A DNA stretch of 60,963 nucleotides from Winogradskyella sp. UBA3174 (lineage in GTDB: Bacteria; Bacteroidota; Bacteroidia; Flavobacteriales; Flavobacteriaceae), in the NCBI RefSeq assembly GCF_002364335.1, contig NZ_DEXW01000031.1, positions 12,252 to 73,214 on the forward strand, written 5' to 3'. The translations under genes were made by a program, and so were the position numbers. The notes below the pieces were generated by a model, which did no database searches, had not been told where the DNA came from, and saw nothing but the letters and a program-made list of their open reading frames with translations. Shown here piece after piece: positions 26,761 through 35,096 of this stretch (its first letter is position 1; each line of letters opens with the position of its first letter).

Positions 26761-26966
26761 GGGCAATCTTATTTCGTTTGAAGGTTTTTTTACTAAATAA
26801 ACTTTAAAAAATAATGCAAATTGACTGTCAATCATTTTCAACTTCATTTAGTAATAACGAATACTATGCCAAAATAGCATAATTAATTAGTAAGTTAAAA
26901 GACTTTAGGAGAGAATTATAAACTGCTTTATCATCAGCTAAAAATTGAATAAACTTATACTGTTGA

Positions 26967-28190
26967 TTATTCCAATAAATCAATATGACGATCATGATAA
27001 CCTAACAAATACAATACACCATCTAACCCTATGCTAGAGATAGAACTTTGCGCATTATCTTTTACTTTTGGTTTGGCATGAAAAGCAATACCTAAACCAG
27101 CAAGATTAAGCATTTGTAAGTCATTTGCACCATCACCAACAGCGATAGTTTGACTTATATTAATACCCATTTCATCCGCTATTAATTGAAGATATTCAGC
27201 TTTTTTATTGCCATCAACAATATCACCAATATAACCACCAGTTAACCTACCATCCTTAATTTCTAACTCATTCGCATAGACATAATCTATATCTAATTTT
27301 TCTTGCAAATAGTGACCAAAATATGTGAAACCACCAGATAAAATAGCCGTCTTAAAACCATAGCTATGTAATGTATCTATTAATCGTTTTGCACCTTTAG
27401 TTATTGGTAAATTAATAGCGACTTCGTTAAGAACGTCCTCACTTAACCCTTCTAAAAGTTTCATACGTCTTTTAAAACTTTCATTAAAGTCTATCTCACC
27501 TTGCATTGCAGATTCTGTAATGGTTCTAACTTCCTCACCAACACCAGCAAGTTCCGCTAACTCATCGATAACTTCGGTTTGTATTAAGGTAGAATCCATA
27601 TCAAAACAAACCAAACGCCTATTTCTTCTAAAGATATTATCTTCCTGAAATGCAATATCAACATCTAAATCTCTAGAAAGTTGCATGAATTTTTCTGTCA
27701 ACTCAGTTTTATTCTCTATTTTTCCTCTTATAGATAATTGAATAGATGCTCTAGGATAAGTCTCTGTTCTAACAAGCGATGTTCTTCCTGTTAGCCGTTT
27801 AATAGAATCTATATTTAGGTTTTTTTCTGAAATTACTTTAGTGACTTCAGAAATTTGCGCTGCGTCTAATTTTTCGCCTAAAATGGTAATTATAAAACGA
27901 TCCTTACCTTGAAGATTGACCCATTTTTCATAATTTTCTAAGGTTATTGTTGAAAACTTTGCAGTGATACCTAACTCATAAGCTTTAAACAATAAATCTT
28001 TCTGAATAGCAGAAGACTGTTCACCAGAAGCAATTTCAAACATTATACCTAATGACAGTGTATCATGTATATTAGCCTGACCGATATCTAATACTTTAGC
28101 ACCATATTGAGCTAAAACACCAGTTAAATTAGAGGTTAATCCTGGTTTGTCTTGTCCAGAAATATTAATTAAGAAAATATCAGTTGCCAA
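26967..28190 (-). CDS. serB: Phosphoserine phosphatase with two ACT domains
   Basis: A 407-residue enzyme for the last step of serine synthesis. Two ACT-like domains lie at about residues 1-80 and 95-180, followed by the HAD phosphatase: CFDMDSTLIQTEVIDELA (DxDST nucleophile), ILSGGFTYFG and AVGDGANDLQML. Start is a TTG at 28190 (first residues ATDIFLINISGQDKPG); no ATG is available nearer. Serine feedback through the ACT domains is likely for this architecture. It is the last gene of a leftward run that begins at the amidase gene; the gap to the preceding gene is 33 bases. Confidence 0.93.
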   Translation of the reverse strand: MATDIFLINISGQDKPGLTSNLTGVLAQYGAKVLDIGQANIHDTLSLGIMFEIASGEQSSAIQKDLLFKAYELGITAKFSTITLENYEKWVNLQGKDRFIITILGEKLDAAQISEVTKVISEKNLNIDSIKRLTGRTSLVRTETYPRASIQLSIRGKIENKTELTEKFMQLSRDLDVDIAFQEDNIFRRNRRLVCFDMDSTLIQTEVIDELAELAGVGEEVRTITESAMQGEIDFNESFKRRMKLLEGLSEDVLNEVAINLPITKGAKRLIDTLHSYGFKTAILSGGFTYFGHYLQEKLDIDYVYANELEIKDGRLTGGYIGDIVDGNKKAEYLQLIADEMGINISQTIAVGDGANDLQMLNLAGLGIAFHAKPKVKDNAQSSISSIGLDGVLYLLGYHDRHIDLLE

Positions 28191-28223
28191 AACTTAGTAT
28201 ATATTTTAGATTTATAGTTAGGC

Positions 28224-28709
28224 TTATTTTAAAAATCGACTATGCCAGCTTTCACTAGCTGGCACTTCCCAATTCTCATTAAATTCGGCAATATTATGAA
28301 CTAAGTTATTAAACACAATCGTATTTTTAGAGACAGATTTATTTTTTGCCATAGCCTTAAAGTCGAGTAATGTCTTGTAGGCAATAAATTCTCCTTGTTT
28401 GTAAGAAACATTCATTTTATCCATTAAATCTACATTATATTGCTTCTCTAATTCTTGTATGAAATGAACAGAAGCATCGATAGAACACCCAGTAGCATTG
28501 TTTATGCTTTGGTTTAATGAAATAACGATAAAACGTTTATATACAATCTTATAGCCAGATTGTAAATCTTTTCCGTGAGCAGTCCAAACTTCAATAAAAG
28601 TCTCAAGTTGACATTCTAATTGTGTGAGTTCTACATCAGAAAATGAACGGTTAGCTTGGTATATCCAAACACGAGATTCTTCTGGCAATGTATCAAAATC
28701 TACTAGCAT
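28224..28709 (-). CDS. Conserved flavobacterial protein of unknown function
   Basis: A 161-residue soluble protein beginning MLVDFDTLPEESRVWIYQANR, with FIEVWTAHGKDLQSGYKIVYKR and a motif NNATGCSIDASVHFIQELE, all strongly conserved-looking in flavobacteria. Related proteins are, as I recall, often labelled ABC transporter ATPase, but no Walker A, Walker B or signature motif is visible, so I reject that label. A role cannot be given. It sits 33 bases from both neighbours within the leftward operon. Confidence 0.65.
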   Translation of the reverse strand: MLVDFDTLPEESRVWIYQANRSFSDVELTQLECQLETFIEVWTAHGKDLQSGYKIVYKRFIVISLNQSINNATGCSIDASVHFIQELEKQYNVDLMDKMNVSYKQGEFIAYKTLLDFKAMAKNKSVSKNTIVFNNLVHNIAEFNENWEVPASESWHSRFLK

Positions 28710-28742
28710 AAGTTTTTTAATTTCAGTTACAAAAATAAAGCT

Positions 28743-30236
28743 TTACATCCAATCTTTATTCTCAGACTCTACTTTAAAAAGTAAATAATTCTTAATATTA
28801 AATGCCATAGACAACTCTATATGTGGAATCGTTAATGGTTTTGAAGCCGAGAAAATTACAACAGATGCTAATCCTCTACTTTTCTGAAAAATAGATTGAT
28901 TTAAAGTCACTGCTTGCACTTTTTTAATTTCTAAAAAATCAGTACTGGTATCTATAAGCTTTCCACCTCCAACAACAATATAATCATCATCTAAATGGTA
29001 ATAGGCTTTTTTGTAGGCATAAAGCGCGTTAGCTATAATATATACAACCAATGGTATATTTATAAACAATAACGTCTTTGGTCCAAAATAGAGTCCAGCA
29101 TTAAGTAAAACAACAACTAAAGCACTTGTAAATAACAATCTGTGCATTAAATATTTATTTGGCTTATTCTTTAGTAATCGTTTTTGGACATCTGGATAAA
29201 ATTGATCTAATAACTCATTGATTTGCAACTTCCCTAAACCAACAATATTAAAATTAATTTGTTGCTTTTTATTAGCCATAGCTTGGGTAAAAGCTAATTT
29301 ATACAAGCCAAAAGCACGCTTTAATCTATTGGTAGATATTGTTGAATTTTGAATACGACTAGCAGATAAACTCAAATTTATCTTATTTAATAAGCCTTTT
29401 GATATTTCTAAGCCTTCAGTTTTACGCTTTACGGTTAAATTAAAGTTTTGAACAAACATTCTAATCATAGACAAAAAGAATGATGAAATTAATAATGCGA
29501 CTACTATCGTTACATTAAAAAGTAGCAATGCCATAAACGACTCACCGTCTAACTCAAACCAAGAACCAAACCTTGATGTTAAATTTAATTGATTCACAAA
29601 CTCCTTAAGATCCTGATAAATACTAATGATAAAGGCGAAAATTAGTGCAAAACTTTTAAAATGATTTTCACTAACTCCTTCTAGTAATAATTTTTTAATT
29701 GAAGCTTTAAAGTAAATAACCTCCTCTACCTGAACATTTTTGCCTACGTCATTAGCTCTAGATGATAACATTAAGATTGACTTTAAAGCTTCTGCTTTAG
29801 GTCTTGAGAGCGCAGAGATTTCAATTTCAGTTTTGTCATCACCTGCGGTTTCTATTGATAGTGACACGACATTAATAAGCTGTTGCAGCACATTTTGTTT
29901 TATATATACATTCTGAATTTTTGAAGTAGAAACCGAAATCTCTTCTTTATTAAATATGCCTTTTCTTAAAAAGAAGTAATCGTCTTTTACATAGAATTTA
30001 AAATTCAAATATCTAAAAACAGCTAGTAAAAGAAAAACTACAATGATACCTAAAACAGGTAAAACAACCTTTAAACTCGTAAAGTCTGGTGATTTATCAC
30101 TTTGCAAAAACTTAAGAACTAAGGCTGCAAAGATAATTATCATCGCCTTAAATATTTTGAATATACTAACTCCAAAAATGACAATAATCCCTTTAGCAGA
30201 TTGTCTTGAAGGGATTTCAAAATTATGAGCGCTCAT
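28743..30236 (-). CDS. Membrane protein with bacterial PH (DUF304/YdbT-like) domains
   Basis: A 497-residue membrane protein with several hydrophobic pairs (about residues 25-42 and 52-70, 190-205, 235-260, 365-400) alternating with bPH2-type domains: YFFLRKGIFNKEEISVSTSKIQNV, GLEISKGLLNKINLSLSASRIQNS and YIVVGGGKLIDTSTDFLEIKKVQAV. Each ends in the R/K-IQ-x-V turn of this family. It matches the YdbT member of the YdbS-YdbT pair known from Bacillus. It overlaps the preceding 173-residue PH gene by 14 bases (30223-30236), so the two are translationally coupled and likely form one complex. Confidence 0.87.
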   Translation of the reverse strand: MSAHNFEIPSRQSAKGIIVIFGVSIFKIFKAMIIIFAALVLKFLQSDKSPDFTSLKVVLPVLGIIVVFLLLAVFRYLNFKFYVKDDYFFLRKGIFNKEEISVSTSKIQNVYIKQNVLQQLINVVSLSIETAGDDKTEIEISALSRPKAEALKSILMLSSRANDVGKNVQVEEVIYFKASIKKLLLEGVSENHFKSFALIFAFIISIYQDLKEFVNQLNLTSRFGSWFELDGESFMALLLFNVTIVVALLISSFFLSMIRMFVQNFNLTVKRKTEGLEISKGLLNKINLSLSASRIQNSTISTNRLKRAFGLYKLAFTQAMANKKQQINFNIVGLGKLQINELLDQFYPDVQKRLLKNKPNKYLMHRLLFTSALVVVLLNAGLYFGPKTLLFINIPLVVYIIANALYAYKKAYYHLDDDYIVVGGGKLIDTSTDFLEIKKVQAVTLNQSIFQKSRGLASVVIFSASKPLTIPHIELSMAFNIKNYLLFKVESENKDWM

Positions 30237-30744
30237 TAATAATTTTAATTAAAAATGCATATTGAGTATCTGCAACGTCCTTAGGCAGACCTTTAACAGC
30301 TATGTCACCACCTGATTGACCTGCTGAATAAATTTTTAAAGTAGACAGTCCTAGTTTACGCGCTAAAAAGGAACGTGCTATTTCTATGTGTTGAATTCTA
30401 TTATATGGAAGCGTTACTGTTTTATTTACCAAATAACCATGACTGTAAGTCATATCCTTTTCGCGCATGGCATACATTCGTTTTTTGAAACCTATGTAAT
30501 ACATTACAATTGAAATGATACATAAAGTGCAAATCAATCCTATGAGATACCAGAACACTTCGTTTATACCACTATCGTCCGCAAAACTATACAACGCTAA
30601 AAGAATACCAACAAATATTGCGTAGATAAAGCAGATATTAATCAGTATAATTTTAAAATATTTAGCAGAAATAGGTATTAAGTCTAAATCTTCTGACTTA
30701 GGAAGTATATCTATATCAATTTGAATGTTAGAAAATAACGACAT
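30223..30744 (-). CDS. Membrane protein with a single bacterial PH domain (YdbS-like)
   Basis: A 173-residue protein with two membrane helices (about residues 30-52 and 63-85) followed by one bPH2 domain (YSHGYLVNKTVTLPYNRIQH and LSTLKIYSAGQSGGDIAVKGL). It corresponds to the small partner (YdbS) of the YdbS-YdbT pair, whose Bacillus homologues influence resistance to heterologous antimicrobial peptides and act at the membrane. It overlaps the large partner by 14 bases and follows the CCG Fe-S gene by 17 bases. Confidence 0.85.
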   Translation of the reverse strand: MSLFSNIQIDIDILPKSEDLDLIPISAKYFKIILINICFIYAIFVGILLALYSFADDSGINEVFWYLIGLICTLCIISIVMYYIGFKKRMYAMREKDMTYSHGYLVNKTVTLPYNRIQHIEIARSFLARKLGLSTLKIYSAGQSGGDIAVKGLPKDVADTQYAFLIKIINERS

Positions 30745-30761
30745 TATTTTATGAGATAAAA

Positions 30762-31544
30762 CTATGAGTTAGCAATGAGCTCTGCAACATCTAAGACTGT
30801 TACAGTGCCTTCTTTTTCTTTGGCTTTAATACCATCTGTCATCATTGTGTTACAGTATGGACAACCTGTAGCAATAATATCTGGATTTGTTTCTAATGCA
30901 TCTTCAGTTCTCAGTACATTAATTTCCTTATTCCCTGGCTCAGCATCTTTAAACATTTGTGCACCTCCTGCACCACAACATAAGGCAGTACCTTTGTGAC
31001 GTTTCATTTCAGTTAACGTTGCATTGGTCGTTTTAAGGACGTTTCTTGGTGCATCATAAACTTTGTTAGCACGACCCAAATAACAAGGATCGTGAAACGT
31101 AATACGTTTTCCTTTATAGGTATTACCTTCAATGGTTAAGCGACCAGCCTCCATTAACTCTTGTATATATTGTGTATGATGAATAACGTCATAATTACCA
31201 CCAAGACTAGGGTATTCATTCTTTATACAATTAAACGAGTGTGGGTCACAAGTTACAATACGTTTAACTTCGTAAGCATTAAGTACCTCAATATTCATAA
31301 CGGCTTGCATCTGAAATAAAAACTCATTTCCTGCACGCTTAGCTACATCACCAGTATTACTTTCTTCTGTACCTAAAACAGCAAAATCTACATTAGCTTT
31401 GTGTAATACTTTTACAAAAGCCTTGGTGATTTTCTTTGCTCTATCATCATAACTACCAGCAGAGCCAACCCAAAATAAGATTTCTGGTTGCTTTCCTTCT
31501 GCCATAAACTCTGCCATGGTTGGCACTTTAAGTTGCTCGCTCAT
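30762..31544 (-). CDS. CCG-domain (Fe-S)-binding protein, N-terminal motif degenerate
   Basis: A 260-residue protein of the HdrD/GlpC/LldE group carrying the cysteine-rich CCG domains that bind a noncubane [4Fe-4S] cluster. The second CCG motif is intact: TFHDPCYLGRAN, TALCCGAGGAQMF and GCPYCNTMM. The first is not: where relatives read WVGCAGS, ESCTGD and CPHC, this protein reads WVGSAGS, EESNTGD and DPHS, with two cysteines displaced (VTCDPHSFNCIK). It is cotranscribed with the 4Fe-4S/cytochrome b gene 6 bases away and probably forms its soluble partner at the membrane. Substrate unknown; quinone-linked electron transfer is inferred. Confidence 0.88.
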   Translation of the reverse strand: MSEQLKVPTMAEFMAEGKQPEILFWVGSAGSYDDRAKKITKAFVKVLHKANVDFAVLGTEESNTGDVAKRAGNEFLFQMQAVMNIEVLNAYEVKRIVTCDPHSFNCIKNEYPSLGGNYDVIHHTQYIQELMEAGRLTIEGNTYKGKRITFHDPCYLGRANKVYDAPRNVLKTTNATLTEMKRHKGTALCCGAGGAQMFKDAEPGNKEINVLRTEDALETNPDIIATGCPYCNTMMTDGIKAKEKEGTVTVLDVAELIANS

Positions 31545-31550
31545 ATGCTT

Positions 31551-32867
31551 CTATTCTTCTTTTGCCCAATTTAAACGGTCCATTTGGTTATAAGGCCAAG
31601 GTGCACCATTGTTTTCAATGTTAGTCATCATATTATTTAGTTCCATTGGCGCAGCACTCTGCTCCATCACTAAATAACGACGCATATCTAAAATAATTGA
31701 TAATGGGTTTATACTAACAGGGCATTCTTCTACACATGCGTTACATGTGGTACATGCCCATAATTCTTCATTTAATATGTAATCACCTAAGAGTTGCTTT
31801 CCATCGTCTTTAAACACACCGTTATTAGCATCTATATTCTTACCAACTTCTTCTAAACGATCTCTTGTATCCATCATTATCTTACGTGGTGATAATTTTT
31901 TACCAGTAAGACTTGCAGGACATGCTGACGTGCAACGTCCACATTCAGTACATGTGTACGCATTTAGGAGCTGAACTTGACTTAAATCCATAACATCACT
32001 CGCACCAAATTTAGCTGGCACTTCGTCTTCAGCAGTTTCTGCAGGTGCGGCATATGGGTCTGCATCAGGATCCATCATCAGTTTGACTTCATTTGTAACA
32101 GCTTCAAGATTATTAACTTTTCCTTTTGGCTCAACACTTCCATAATAGACATTTGGAAATGCTAAAAGAATGTGTAAATGTTTAGAGAAGTATAAATAAT
32201 TTAAGAATACTAATATCCCAGTAATATGCAACCACCATGCAACACGTTCTATATTATGAAGTGCATCTAAAGAAAACCCTTCAAACCAAGGTGCAATAAA
32301 TTGAGAAATTACATTACCAGAATCCATTGTTTGAAAAGCCGTATCTGTAGCGTTCATTACTAAGAATAAACACATTAAAACAACTTCGAAATACAAAATA
32401 ATATTACCATCGCTCTTTGGCCAACCCTTCATTTCTGAACTTAAGAAACGTTTCACTTTAATAACATTTCTACGTAACCAAAAAATAACTACGGTTATCA
32501 AAACAGATACTGCTAAAACTTCAAAAGAACCAATTAGAAATCCATATACAGAAGTCGGTAAAATTTCTAAACCTATACGATGTGTACCAAAAATACCATC
32601 TATAATAATTTCTAAAACTTCAATATTTATAATTACAAAACCAACATACACAACAACATGTAAAAACCCAGAAACAGGTCGCTTTACCATTTTACTTTGA
32701 CCAAGTGCTATGCGTACGACGTTTGTCCATCGTTCTGATTTGTTATCACTAGCATCAACTGCTTGTCCTAATTTAATATTACGAATAAGCTTATTAATGT
32801 TTCTAGCAAAATAGCCAACTCCTAAAATTAGGATAATAGCGAATATTATGTTTGGTATATATTCCAT
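31551..32867 (-). CDS. Membrane cytochrome b-like/4Fe-4S dicluster oxidoreductase subunit
   Basis: A 438-residue protein. The N-terminal 240 residues have about five membrane helices with histidines in the membrane (SGFLHVVVYVGF, RVAWWLHITGILVFLNYLYFSKHLH), which fits a NarI/HdrE/DsrM-like diheme cytochrome b. The C-terminal part holds two ferredoxin-like [4Fe-4S] motifs, CTECGRCTSACP and CTTCNACVEECP. With the adjacent CCG protein it resembles, in split form, the ETF:menaquinone oxidoreductases and HdrDE/DsrMK complexes. It would pass electrons between a cytoplasmic donor and menaquinone. Operon position: 12 bases after the MCE gene. Confidence 0.87.
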   Translation of the reverse strand: MEYIPNIIFAIILILGVGYFARNINKLIRNIKLGQAVDASDNKSERWTNVVRIALGQSKMVKRPVSGFLHVVVYVGFVIINIEVLEIIIDGIFGTHRIGLEILPTSVYGFLIGSFEVLAVSVLITVVIFWLRRNVIKVKRFLSSEMKGWPKSDGNIILYFEVVLMCLFLVMNATDTAFQTMDSGNVISQFIAPWFEGFSLDALHNIERVAWWLHITGILVFLNYLYFSKHLHILLAFPNVYYGSVEPKGKVNNLEAVTNEVKLMMDPDADPYAAPAETAEDEVPAKFGASDVMDLSQVQLLNAYTCTECGRCTSACPASLTGKKLSPRKIMMDTRDRLEEVGKNIDANNGVFKDDGKQLLGDYILNEELWACTTCNACVEECPVSINPLSIILDMRRYLVMEQSAAPMELNNMMTNIENNGAPWPYNQMDRLNWAKEE

Positions 32868-32879
32868 ATTTGAAATAAT

Positions 32880-33821
32880 CTAATTTTTTTGATCTTCGGT
32901 TGGTGCTTGGTAAGGAATTTCTTTTTTAGATAGGATACGTCTGTATCTTGCAGGATGTAACTTAATATCTAATAGTAATAATTCCATTTCTTTAGAAGCT
33001 CCTTCTAAGTTATTGTAAAGCGTATCATCCTTTAAAAGCTTACCAATAGTACCTTCGCCATTATCTATGCTAGTTAATAAACTTTGCATACTTACTAAGG
33101 TCTTATTTAAATCTGCAACCGTATTAGAAAGTCCTGCTCCTTTTAATTCTTCAGCTAACTCACTTAAATCTTTACTTGTTTTATCAAAATTATTTAAGAT
33201 AGAGGCTATTTTTTTATCGTTTTCTTTAATAACTCCTTGTATTGAATAGGATAGATTTTTAAAAGACTTTAATGTCATATTTAATTCCGCTATTGCACTT
33301 TTTATACCAGTATCTGACTCGTCTATCACCAATGTATTTAAACTTCTCATTAGTGTATCTGCTGAACGGAGTGTAATATCTAAATCTGTACTTACTTTAG
33401 TAAAGTCCTTTTCTAAAGACGACACTAAACCTGACTTAACTTCTGATTTGATAAAATCTCCCGGTTCTGCTTTAGCACCATCATTAGAATCTATTATAGC
33501 TAATCCATTACCAGTCATTAAACCGGTCTCATACAAGCGTATAAGACTACTTTTAGAAAATTCTAATTGTGGATTTACTGAAAATAAAACACGTGTTTTA
33601 CCTGTTTCAAAATCATAAATTATGTCTTCAATTTTTCCAATTTTATTTCCTTTTACAGTCACTGGAGATGACATACTTAAGGCATTATAATCAAATTCAG
33701 TGTAGTAAGAATCTGTGCTTGATAAAATATCACCACCTTTTAAATACGAAAATAAATATATAAATAAAGCGATGCCAGAAAGTACTAATATTGCTGTTTT
33801 AACTTCTCTTGATATTTTCAA
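32880..33821 (-). CDS. MCE/MlaD-family lipid transport protein
   Basis: A 313-residue protein with an N-terminal membrane helix (about residues 9-27) and one MCE domain (YTEFDYNALSMSSPVTVKGN and GKIEDIIYDFETGKTRVLF), followed by a long helical region rich in leucine (TLRSADTLMRSLNTLV, DLNKTLVSMQSLLTSIDNGE, TIGKLLKDDTLYNNLEGA), as in MlaD/PqiB-type periplasmic lipid shuttles. The start is a TTG at 33821. It would hang from the inner membrane and bind phospholipids. The MlaE/MlaF permease and ATPase are not adjacent. The amidase gene lies 67 bases upstream. Confidence 0.9.
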   Translation of the reverse strand: MKISREVKTAILVLSGIALFIYLFSYLKGGDILSSTDSYYTEFDYNALSMSSPVTVKGNKIGKIEDIIYDFETGKTRVLFSVNPQLEFSKSSLIRLYETGLMTGNGLAIIDSNDGAKAEPGDFIKSEVKSGLVSSLEKDFTKVSTDLDITLRSADTLMRSLNTLVIDESDTGIKSAIAELNMTLKSFKNLSYSIQGVIKENDKKIASILNNFDKTSKDLSELAEELKGAGLSNTVADLNKTLVSMQSLLTSIDNGEGTIGKLLKDDTLYNNLEGASKEMELLLLDIKLHPARYRRILSKKEIPYQAPTEDQKN

Positions 33822-33888
33822 TGGGCTTTGCTTTGATGAGTAACAAAATTAGTAATAAATTTAAAAAAAGACCGAAGGTTATACTTAT

Positions 33889-34995
33889 TTAATTTGAAGC
33901 TGTATTTAGGGCTTCATCTATTGGGACTCTTTTACCATTTTTAAAGGCTACTACAAAACTAGACGAATAACCTTTAGACTTAGCTTCTTCTTGCATTTTT
34001 TTAACTTTGTTATAATCTGAAGTAACACCGTAATAATACTTGTAAAGTTTTCCAACCTTATCTTTAGTAATACCCGAAAGTCCACTAAAATTATATGACT
34101 TTGGTGCTAAATCTTTAGAACTTGCGGCAATCTGCACTTTAAAGGTAACATCTTTATATAACAATGGTATGTCTTCTAATTCTGGATTTAAACCTATTAT
34201 ACTACTCCCAACATTTTGATCAATCTCCTTTTTATAAGCTATAATAGCATCCTTTAAAGCAGTTGCAATCTTTGTTTGTCCATTTTTTGAGTTAAGGTAA
34301 GCACCTTCATTTTTATTTGTAATAAACCCAGTCTCCACTAAAACACTTGGCATATAAGTATTATGCAACACCCAAAGGCTTAGTTGCTTTATCCCTCTAC
34401 TCTTTCTTTTAAGCTGTCCACTAAAATTATCTTCGATTTTTCTAGCCAACTGTATACTTTGTTCTATGTATACTTCTTGCTCTATACCAATGGCAATGCT
34501 AGACTCTGGAGAACTTGGATCAAAACCCTCATAATGCTCTTCATAATTATCTTCTAAGAATATCACCTCATTTTCTGCTTTAGCAACAGCCATATTTCGC
34601 TCAGAATTTTTAGCACCTAAAACATAAGTTTCCGTTCCATAAGCTTGGGTGTGATGTGCATTACAATGTACAGATACAAATAGATCTGCGTCAGCTTTAT
34701 TGGCAATCTTCGCACGATTTCTTAACGTTACAAATACATCTGTTTTTCGTGTATATATAACTTTATAGTTTGGGTTTTTCTCTAAGGCCTTACCTACTTG
34801 TAAAACAATTTTTAAAGCAATATTTTTTTCTATATATCCGTTTTTTGTAGGCCTACCTGGATCGTGACCACCGTGACCTGCGTCTAAAACAACGACAAAC
34901 TTATCGTTCTGAGCTTCTAAACCACCTTGTGATGTTAAAGAATTGATAAATGTGACAACTAAGAATACTATTATATATTTACGGTACGTTTGCAT
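33889..34995 (-). CDS. N-acetylmuramoyl-L-alanine amidase with C-terminal SPOR-like domain
   Basis: A 368-residue exported amidase_3 enzyme. Signal peptide at residues about 1-24; zinc site in VVLDAGHGGHDPG, second ligand region FVSVHCNAHH and the catalytic glutamate in SVLVETGFITN. The C-terminal 100 residues (FKVQIAASSKDLAPKSYNFSG and KSKGYSSSFVVAFKNGKRV) look like an SPOR peptidoglycan-binding domain. It cuts peptide stems from glycan at cell division. It heads the leftward operon and diverges from lptD, so both envelope genes share a 98-base control region. Confidence 0.92.
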   Translation of the reverse strand: MQTYRKYIIVFLVVTFINSLTSQGGLEAQNDKFVVVLDAGHGGHDPGRPTKNGYIEKNIALKIVLQVGKALEKNPNYKVIYTRKTDVFVTLRNRAKIANKADADLFVSVHCNAHHTQAYGTETYVLGAKNSERNMAVAKAENEVIFLEDNYEEHYEGFDPSSPESSIAIGIEQEVYIEQSIQLARKIEDNFSGQLKRKSRGIKQLSLWVLHNTYMPSVLVETGFITNKNEGAYLNSKNGQTKIATALKDAIIAYKKEIDQNVGSSIIGLNPELEDIPLLYKDVTFKVQIAASSKDLAPKSYNFSGLSGITKDKVGKLYKYYYGVTSDYNKVKKMQEEAKSKGYSSSFVVAFKNGKRVPIDEALNTASN

Positions 34996-35088
34996 ATTTA
35001 ATTTAACGGTTTATAAACTCTAAATATTACACTAATGTTAATTTTTAAAGTTTATGGTGTTAATGGATTAATGACAAAAAAATAGTTT

Positions 35089-35096
35089 TACTTTTG
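35089..35096 (+). promoter_or_regulatory. TACTTTTG box overlapping the apparent lptD start
   Basis: A full TAnnTTTG match in the amidase-lptD gap. No good TTG lies 19 bases upstream. If it is the real -7 box, transcription starts near 35103 and the TTG at 35094 cannot be the translation start. Confidence 0.4.

Noticed and set aside
28224..28709. Naming this protein an ABC transporter ATPase
   Set aside because: No Walker A, Walker B or ABC signature is present; the name would come from habit rather than sequence.
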